This document shows, one piece after another, positions 58,287 to 64,000 of a DNA stretch of 64,000 nt. Both the position numbers and the translations under genes were made by a program. Position 1 is the stretch's first letter. Every line of letters starts with the position of its first letter. The notes under the pieces were generated by a model. The model had not been told where the DNA came from and searched no databases. It saw nothing but the letters and a program-made list of their open reading frames with translations. Origin of the DNA: a virus; the IMG/VR virus record IMGVR_UViG_3300032287_003869, positions 27,810-91,809 of that record; one strand, 5' to 3'.

Positions 58287-60347
58287 ATGCAACAAAAGGA
58301 TTCCACTTTCAAATATGTCCAGTTTTGGAACAATCAAGCTCTGGATACAGACCATGACATAATCATAAGTGTTGATTATGCATTGCACAATTACAATGAT
58401 ACTCCAAGTTGCGGATTTTGTATAGCATTATTTGAGAGCATCACAGACAAGCCAAGAGGCGGCGGACCAGCATATAGCCTCGCATATACCCCAAATGATA
58501 TAAAAGTAGATTGTAATATAGAAAACTCATCTGGATTGGAAGCAGCAATATATGGAATTGGTTTCGATCCAAGTGGAATATTTGCAAAAAGAACTCCTTA
58601 TGTTTCCGGAGTAGATTATACAGTATCAAATTCCATTTGCTTGAGAGATGGGATTAAAAATGATTACAAATTCCTAAAACAAACTGAAAATTTACAAAAT
58701 TTTGAGATTGCCCAGCAATTAATAAATCCAGAAGAAAAAATACAATACAAGCAAGCAAGAATTATTTTCTCCAAGTGCATGAGTTATCTCCGTGTTCAGG
58801 TTAAGAATGACGATGAGAAAGAATTTACTCAAGTACTAGAGACAGAACTCCCAATTCTTCCAAAGAAATCAATCAAAATAGGACTTTTCTATACATCAAT
58901 AGATCAGCACAGTAGATTTCTTTTAAAACAATTCAATGTTGCAGGATTTCCAGCAAGAGAAGAAACAAATTACGATACACCTTGCTTTCAGGAGATAGAA
59001 ACCAATTACGACAATCAATTTAAAAGAATAGCAGCAAATGAAAACTGGATTGCATCTAATAGAACAAATGGTTTCAATATATACAAATTTGATGGAAAAC
59101 AATTTTCATTAAAGCAAGAGATAAGAAGCACAAAAGACATTAAGATACTCAATTATAGTGATAATCTTCTTTTTGCGAAATCCAATGAGAGTTTGATAGT
59201 ATACGAGTTTAGAGGAAACAAAATGGTGAAACAAAACACCATAACACTTCCTACAACTGCCGATATTACCTCTTGTGCTGGATATGGGGATACTCTTGTT
59301 GTTGCATCATCTTCTTCTGAAAATTATTTTGTATACAATTACATAAGGGAATCTGAAGACCTTTCAAACATTGGAAAGTGGGAATATTATCAAACATTCA
59401 ATTATCCATTAAGTACTGGATTTGGAACAAACATCGAGATGTCTGATAACTATCTCGTTTCTTATTCCACCAATGATTTTGTAATTTCTTTCAAAAAAGA
59501 TCCAGACTTTGGTTATCAATACCACCAGACATTATTACCTCCATTTTCATCAGCAAAGGGATTTGGATATTCCATGTCGATCCAAAGAGACAATGAGATG
59601 ATAATTGGTGCTCCTTTTGGAGAGAAGAGATATATTACTGGATACAATCAAGGAGAGGCATTCCATTATGTATTGTCACCCTTCACTAAAGAGTGGATTC
59701 TTATATCCGACATTTCACAATACTTCAACATGGACACCCTTTCTGGGGCATTTGGATATTCTGTTAAGATAAAAGGAAATTATGCTGCTGTGGGTTGCCC
59801 ATTTGAACTCGCCTATTTGAGTGACTACCCTTGGATAGAAGTTCAGGCACAAGGAAAAGTTTATCTTTTCAAAAAAGATGAACAGGGGTATTTTACAAAT
59901 AGAACAATATATTATCCCCCAAGTTTTGAGGGAGATGTTGTTAGAAATTACGGAAGACAGGTCAATATATTTGGAAACAACTTGGCGGTATTGATGCCTT
60001 ATTTGTCTTCCGATCAAAATGATGCCATTGACATTTATAATTTGGGATGTCCAGCACTTTCTGCTCCGATGTTGAGGCCCACACCGACCCCAACGCCAAG
60101 CATAACTCCAAGTGCAACGCCAGCATCGACCCCTCCAGTAACACCATCTGTTACTCCCACATATACTCCTACACCAACTCCAACGCCCACAGTCCCAGCA
60201 CTGGAAGGAATTGTGACAATTGTGGATCAAATTTCAATTTCTGAAATAAATGGAGACTTGTTATACCCGATAGAGGATAAAGGAATAGTTACATTTCTAG
60301 AAGAACAAATTTATTCTTTCGACAATGATGGAATTTTTCCATTTTGA
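58287..60347 (+). CDS. Large FG-GAP/beta-propeller adhesin with PT linker
   Basis: Protein of 686 aa. An N-terminal domain of about 230 residues is followed by repeated propeller blades: RIAANENWIASNR, GFGYSMSIQRDNEMIIGAP and AFGYSVKIKGNYAAVGCP resemble FG-GAP (integrin alpha-type) repeats. A Pro/Thr linker follows ([19 protein letters not shown] and more), then a 40-residue C-terminal domain. It lies inside the 3.8-kb cassette flanked by direct repeats, and is likely a receptor-binding or surface-attachment protein. Confidence 0.7.
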   Translation: MQQKDSTFKYVQFWNNQALDTDHDIIISVDYALHNYNDTPSCGFCIALFESITDKPRGGGPAYSLAYTPNDIKVDCNIENSSGLEAAIYGIGFDPSGIFAKRTPYVSGVDYTVSNSICLRDGIKNDYKFLKQTENLQNFEIAQQLINPEEKIQYKQARIIFSKCMSYLRVQVKNDDEKEFTQVLETELPILPKKSIKIGLFYTSIDQHSRFLLKQFNVAGFPAREETNYDTPCFQEIETNYDNQFKRIAANENWIASNRTNGFNIYKFDGKQFSLKQEIRSTKDIKILNYSDNLLFAKSNESLIVYEFRGNKMVKQNTITLPTTADITSCAGYGDTLVVASSSSENYFVYNYIRESEDLSNIGKWEYYQTFNYPLSTGFGTNIEMSDNYLVSYSTNDFVISFKKDPDFGYQYHQTLLPPFSSAKGFGYSMSIQRDNEMIIGAPFGEKRYITGYNQGEAFHYVLSPFTKEWILISDISQYFNMDTLSGAFGYSVKIKGNYAAVGCPFELAYLSDYPWIEVQAQGKVYLFKKDEQGYFTNRTIYYPPSFEGDVVRNYGRQVNIFGNNLAVLMPYLSSDQNDAIDIYNLGCPALSAPMLRPTPTPTPSITPSATPASTPPVTPSVTPTYTPTPTPTPTVPALEGIVTIVDQISISEINGDLLYPIEDKGIVTFLEEQIYSFDNDGIFPF

Positions 60348-60368
60348 TTGAAAAAAAACATTCTTAGA

Positions 60369-60376
60369 TATAAATA
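60369..60376 (+). promoter_or_regulatory. Late promoter TATAAATA
   Basis: An exact consensus, 7 nt before the ATG at 60384, in a block matching that at 56000. Confidence 0.65.
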
Positions 60377-60383
60377 AAATTAT

Positions 60384-61643
60384 ATGGCAGTAGATTTCAC
60401 AGATTTTACAACAGGCGGGACACTTTCACCAGACAACTATCTAGTTGGATATGACGTGGATGCATCTGGTGGAGAGAAAAAATGGAAATATAGTACTCTT
60501 TTAAAAAGTGTAAGTGCGGATATTCCAGCGGTTAAAAACGTTGCAGATTCTTCCACAGTTAATTTACATTTTACTTCTTCTACAGGAACTTTGAGCGCAG
60601 ATGTTATTGATAGTTCTGTAACAAACTCCAAACTAGCTTTTGATGGAGGTTCTTTTGCTTTTAGAAATAAAATTATTAATGGCAATTTTGATATTTGGCA
60701 AAGAGGAACTACTTTGGCATCTGGAACCGGAACTCGATTTTTAGCTGATAGATTTAGAAATAATTCACTAGGCTCAACATATTCTGCATCTCAACAATTT
60801 TTTACTGTTGGTCAAACAGATGTTCCTAATAGTCCATCTTTTTTCCATAGAGTTGTAGTTTCCTCTGTTGCTGGAAATGCGAACAATGTTACATTAAGAC
60901 AAGCAATTGAAAATGTCTCAACTTTTTCTGGTGAAACTGTAACGCTTTCATTTTATGCAAAGGCTGATTCGCCTAAAAATATTGCTGTAGATTTTGCTCA
61001 AGATTTTGGAACAGGAGGAACCTCATCAAGTCCTGTTAGTGGAATTGGAACACAAAAATTAAGTCTAACTACATCTTGGCAAAAATTTACAGGTACTACG
61101 AGTATTCCGTCAATCTCAGGTAAAACTATCGGAACTGATTTAAATAGCTTTTTAAATCTTGTTTTTTGGTTTGACGCTGGTTCAGATTTTAACTCAAGAA
61201 CCAACTCTCTTGGTCAACAATCTGGAACATTTGATATTGCTCAAGTCCAATTAGAAGAAGGTTCTGTTGCAACTCCTTTTGAACAAAGACCGATTGGAAC
61301 TGAATTGGCTTTGTGTCAGAGGTATTTTATAAGCACGAGGATTGGTAGTCAAAATGGCCATTTTAATCTGACAGGAGAAGCAATAAACACATCTACTATA
61401 GTCCTTGCTGGAACTCAGTTTCCTGTTGTAATGCGAGCGACACCAACAACAAACGTGTATTCATCATCAGCAGACATAGCTGGCAGGGTTACTCTTTTCA
61501 ATGATAATTTAACTCCTATTGGTTCAGGTTTCACATTACCGGCCGCAACCCCACAAGGTATTTTTACTCGCTCTAATGGAAGCAACTCTTTGACGATTGG
61601 AGATTATTATTCGTTTAGCTATACCGCTTCTTCAGAGCTTTAA
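60384..61643 (+). CDS. Tail fibre/tail spike, copy 3 (shared N-terminal anchor, carbohydrate-binding-like C-domain)
   Basis: Protein of 419 aa. The first 45 residues match the fibre at 56015 ([17 protein letters not shown]), but the C-terminal part is different: [35 protein letters not shown] and [20 protein letters not shown] then [13 protein letters not shown], a jelly-roll carbohydrate-binding-like module typical of phage tail spikes. Same anchor with a new receptor-binding end is evidence of module exchange. Paired with the chaperone-like gene at 61649. Confidence 0.75.
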   Translation: MAVDFTDFTTGGTLSPDNYLVGYDVDASGGEKKWKYSTLLKSVSADIPAVKNVADSSTVNLHFTSSTGTLSADVIDSSVTNSKLAFDGGSFAFRNKIINGNFDIWQRGTTLASGTGTRFLADRFRNNSLGSTYSASQQFFTVGQTDVPNSPSFFHRVVVSSVAGNANNVTLRQAIENVSTFSGETVTLSFYAKADSPKNIAVDFAQDFGTGGTSSSPVSGIGTQKLSLTTSWQKFTGTTSIPSISGKTIGTDLNSFLNLVFWFDAGSDFNSRTNSLGQQSGTFDIAQVQLEEGSVATPFEQRPIGTELALCQRYFISTRIGSQNGHFNLTGEAINTSTIVLAGTQFPVVMRATPTTNVYSSSADIAGRVTLFNDNLTPIGSGFTLPAATPQGIFTRSNGSNSLTIGDYYSFSYTASSEL

Positions 61644-61648
61644 TTATT

Positions 61649-61981
61649 ATGTATAAACTAACTCAACAAAACCAAGGCGTGATTCGTTTATCTGACATCG
61701 CATTTATTCCTTTTGATCCTGCAAATACCGATTATCAAGCATATCTTACTTGGCTCAGAGAAGGAAATACTCCAGAACCTTATGTTCCTCCTGCTCCTAC
61801 TTGGGAACAGATTAGAAGTCAAAGAGATGCTCTTTTAAAAGACTCTGATTGGTCTGTTGCTTCTGATGCTACTCCAAAACCATCCAAAGAAGCATGGTTA
61901 ACCTACAGACAAACTCTCCGAGATCTTCCTCAAAGCTTCGAAGATCCCGAACAAGTAGTTTGGCCCAATAAACCAGAATAA
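61649..61981 (+). CDS. Tail fibre assembly chaperone (Phage_tail_APC-like), copy 3
   Basis: Protein of 110 aa. [19 protein letters not shown] followed by [15 protein letters not shown] and VVWPNKPE is the classical Phage_tail_APC pattern. It is a different family from the chaperones at 56742 and 57724, as is its fibre's C-domain. It ends just at the right copy of the direct repeat. Confidence 0.8.
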   Translation: MYKLTQQNQGVIRLSDIAFIPFDPANTDYQAYLTWLREGNTPEPYVPPAPTWEQIRSQRDALLKDSDWSVASDATPKPSKEAWLTYRQTLRDLPQSFEDPEQVVWPNKPE

Positions 61982-62042
61982 TTCTTCACTTTTGAATTCC
62001 CTTTCTAAATAATTCTGTGAATTATAATGATCCGGAATTTTT
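61978..62042 (+). repeat. Direct repeat, right copy (65 bp)
   Basis: A near-identical copy of 58176-58240, 3802 bp away. It carries the CTAAATAAT element (62005-62013) and the first codons of the intact gene at 62017. Confidence 0.85.
62005..62013 (+). promoter_or_regulatory. Late-promoter-like element CTAAATAAT
   Basis: It ends 3 nt before the GTG at 62017. Confidence 0.55.
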
Positions 62043-63213
62043 AAAAGATTTAGAAAAAACTGTAGATAAATTAGATGATTCTGTGTCCTTGGAGCAAATA
62101 CAAGGAGCATTGAATCTTCCAGAACTTTCAGAGTTTTCAAAGCTTGCAGAAGGATTATTACCAGAAAATCTGATAAAAGTAGATGAAAACGGAAAATTAG
62201 GACTCCCAAGCCTTACAGAATTGCAGGGTGCTCTTTTTTCTGGATTATCAGACATCAAAGACTATTTGGATAAAGAAATAAGTGCAGCATTCAATTCCAT
62301 AAAAGGAGAAATTCAAAATGTTATGGATGAAGCAAAGGCCGTTTATGATGATTTGAGCAACCTTTCAGAAACAATATCCAATGCAAGCTCCACTGTATCG
62401 GATATGGCAATAGATGCCCTAAACAATGCCACAGGATTGAACGTGGATGCCCAAGACCTCGGAAATATTCAAAAGACAATAACGAATTCCATAGAAAGTT
62501 TCACACAACTTTCTCCTAAAAAAGTAAAAGATTTGGCTGATCCTGAATTTTATGGAAGGGTTGTCAATGCAACACTCAATACAACACTTGACTTGGCAGG
62601 AAATGCCGCACAACTAGCCGCAATGAATGGACTAATACAAGATCAAGTTGATAGTTCTGGGTATGTTGATATGTTTAAAAGTGCAATAGAGAGGGGAAAA
62701 AACCTTATTCCTAAAAAAAATGAATCCGATGATACTGAATATAAAATTGTTGTAAAAAGAACAGTATATTGGGGCAAGGGAGAAGGGGCGACACCAGAAT
62801 CAGCTGCAAAGAAGGCAAACTCTGGGAACAAACTTGTGGATGATTACAGCCTCCTTGTGGACAATTCCAAGGTTCTTATAGGAAGTAAGGTTAAATTTTT
62901 TGATGATCAGAAAGAAAGAGAGGCTGTTGATGTTGCAACTCCATCAAAGGGTATAAGTATCTCTGGAGAATATCCAACTGTTGCCATATATTTTGATACA
63001 AAGGAAAAGGCCCAAGCATACATGAAAGCTCGACCCGATGAAAACGTTGTTGCATTTGTAACAGTCCCCACCCCAAAAGAAAAAGAAAAGAAACAAAAAT
63101 TAAAAAAAGACGCCAAGGAAATAAAAACAGAAATAAGTAAGGAAGAGGCTCAAAAAAGAATAGCTGAATTGGATGTAAAAATAGCAGATCTGGAGAAAAA
63201 ATTGGCTTCTTAA
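62017..63213 (+). CDS. Probable baseplate/tail protein with 3D-like domain
   Basis: Protein of 398 aa, GTG start. The N-terminal 200 residues are helical (many Leu/Ser/Asp heptads). A central VVKRTVYWGKGEGATPESAA, LVDDYSLLVDNSKVLIGSKV and EAVDV resemble the double-psi barrel (3D domain) of cell-wall-active proteins, by pattern. The C-terminus is a Lys/Glu coiled coil. It lies immediately before the gp5-like gene and probably belongs to the baseplate. The start is fixed by the late-type element. Confidence 0.6.
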   Translation: MNYNDPEFLKDLEKTVDKLDDSVSLEQIQGALNLPELSEFSKLAEGLLPENLIKVDENGKLGLPSLTELQGALFSGLSDIKDYLDKEISAAFNSIKGEIQNVMDEAKAVYDDLSNLSETISNASSTVSDMAIDALNNATGLNVDAQDLGNIQKTITNSIESFTQLSPKKVKDLADPEFYGRVVNATLNTTLDLAGNAAQLAAMNGLIQDQVDSSGYVDMFKSAIERGKNLIPKKNESDDTEYKIVVKRTVYWGKGEGATPESAAKKANSGNKLVDDYSLLVDNSKVLIGSKVKFFDDQKEREAVDVATPSKGISISGEYPTVAIYFDTKEKAQAYMKARPDENVVAFVTVPTPKEKEKKQKLKKDAKEIKTEISKEEAQKRIAELDVKIADLEKKLAS

Positions 63214-63221
63214 AAATAATT

Positions 63222-64000
63222 ATGAAAAATTTACAAGGATTTTATAGAGGAATAATTGTTCAAAACAATGACCCGCAAAAGTTGGGAAGAGTTAAAGTCT
63301 TCATTCCACACATTCATATGGCAATGTTGGATATAGAAAAAGACGACTATGATAAAGAATTTTATTTTGGAGAATTCGGAACAAATTATCAAAAAAAGGA
63401 CAATAATCTCGTAGATCTCACAAAATACGTAGAGAAATCCAAACTAAAACTCCCTTGGGCAGAAGTTTCTCTTCCAATTACAGGAGGAGGATATAGTTCA
63501 TTTAACTCTGGATCTAACAGGGCGACAATATCTGACAGTCCAAATTTTGCAAATCAAATAGCAGACGAAGACGGCTCAACTGGTGCTCCAGATGGTGCAG
63601 AGGTCAAGGCAAATCCACCAACCGATAGATTCTCTTCCTCTTCAGACAACCCAAACCCAATGGGTAGTGCATATACGACTCAATCTTTTTACAATGCACC
63701 GAAGGGGATGTTTGGAGTTCCTCAAGTTAATACAAAGGTTTGGCTGTTTTTCTTGGATGCAAACCCAAATACTCCAGTAGTTTTTGGATACAGCCCGTCA
63801 GCATCCACATACAATCAAATATACGACGATACGAACTATCCAAGCGGATATGAGAACAACGATCCGACTAAAGAAGCCAATCCTGAAAATGTAAAGAGAA
63901 GAAACATGATGGCTATCAACCAAAAAGGTGGAAGTATCAGTTTCAATGGAACAGACAATGAGGAATCACTGAGCATTGCACATGATGGTGGCTCTTATAC
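63222..64000 (+). CDS. Baseplate protein with gp5-like N-terminal OB domain, partial
   Basis: The frame is open from the ATG at 63222 to the window edge (259 codons). The N-terminus LQGFYRGIIVQNNDPQKLGR, VKVFIPHIH is the gp5/VgrG-type OB-fold start, and GMFGVPQVNTKVWLFFLDAN, PNTPVVFGY matches its later strands (the PxVG.KV....G....P...G pattern). ISFNGTDNEESLSIAHDGGS near the edge suggests entry to the next domain. The lysozyme and beta-helix parts of T4 gp5, if present, are outside the window. Confidence 0.78.
   Translation, partial: MKNLQGFYRGIIVQNNDPQKLGRVKVFIPHIHMAMLDIEKDDYDKEFYFGEFGTNYQKKDNNLVDLTKYVEKSKLKLPWAEVSLPITGGGYSSFNSGSNRATISDSPNFANQIADEDGSTGAPDGAEVKANPPTDRFSSSSDNPNPMGSAYTTQSFYNAPKGMFGVPQVNTKVWLFFLDANPNTPVVFGYSPSASTYNQIYDDTNYPSGYENNDPTKEANPENVKRRNMMAINQKGGSISFNGTDNEESLSIAHDGGSY

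Noticed and set aside
59715-60230. Trp/Cys/Arg-rich minus-strand frame
   Set aside because: It is antisense to the FG-GAP adhesin and its composition is typical of a shadow of PT-rich DNA.
1-64000. tRNA genes, rRNA genes or an insertion sequence
   Set aside because: I saw no cloverleaf-like sequence with a TTCGA-type arm in intergenic gaps, no rRNA and no transposase with inverted repeats; small gaps leave little room.

Overview
The window is part of the genome of a large AT-rich, tailed, T4-like phage (myovirus). The evidence is a T4-type core set on the minus strand: replicative helicase gp41, a split UvsX recombinase, family B DNA polymerase gp43, the gp46/gp47 recombination nuclease, the late sigma factor gp55, UvsW and UvsY. 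Further right lie class I ribonucleotide reductase, tail fibres with their chaperones, and a gp5-like baseplate protein at the right edge. The host cannot be named from this sequence.

Layout. 0-19 kb: replication, recombination and nucleotide genes, almost all on the minus strand, including a DHH phosphoesterase cut by the left edge, ThyX and a small thermonuclease-like protein. Here uvsX is broken into two genes carrying the halves of a split intein, with a Vsr-like homing endonuclease gene between them. 18.8-29 kb: mostly short plus-strand genes. Many begin with the same kind of N-terminal leader ending in (I/L)xE, which resembles T4 capsid-targeting propeptides cut by the gp21 prohead protease. 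Proteins with this leader include a putative ADP-ribosyltransferase, a retropepsin-like protease, a lytic transglycosylase-like protein and a LAS-type peptidase. 29-36 kb: a first block of glycosyltransferases and FkbM methyltransferases; one FkbM gene is frameshifted at a run of nine A. 36-37.5 kb: a lysis cassette. 37.5-41 kb: small virion-type genes, a tail-collar fibre and an ART-like protein. 41-45 kb: nrdA, nrdB and an HNH endonuclease. 45-48 kb: a membrane coiled-coil protein and an HTH-metallophosphoesterase. 48-54.5 kb: a second block of six glycosyltransferase genes. 54.5-62 kb: adhesins, including three fibre/chaperone pairs, with a 3.8-kb cassette flanked by 65-bp direct repeats. 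62-64 kb: baseplate genes.

Regulation. About twenty genes, mainly structural or putatively packaged ones, have a TAAATAAT-like element immediately before the start codon. It resembles the T4 late promoter TATAAATA and fits the gp55 encoded here. The element usually sits only 3-7 nt from the start codon, so late mRNAs are predicted to be leaderless or nearly so. A few sigma70-like promoters (TTGACA/TAATAT type) precede other genes, for example uvsX, which also has a strong hairpin terminator upstream. No tRNA, rRNA or CRISPR array was seen, and no gene-free stretch exceeds 300 bases; the longest is 19442-19661.
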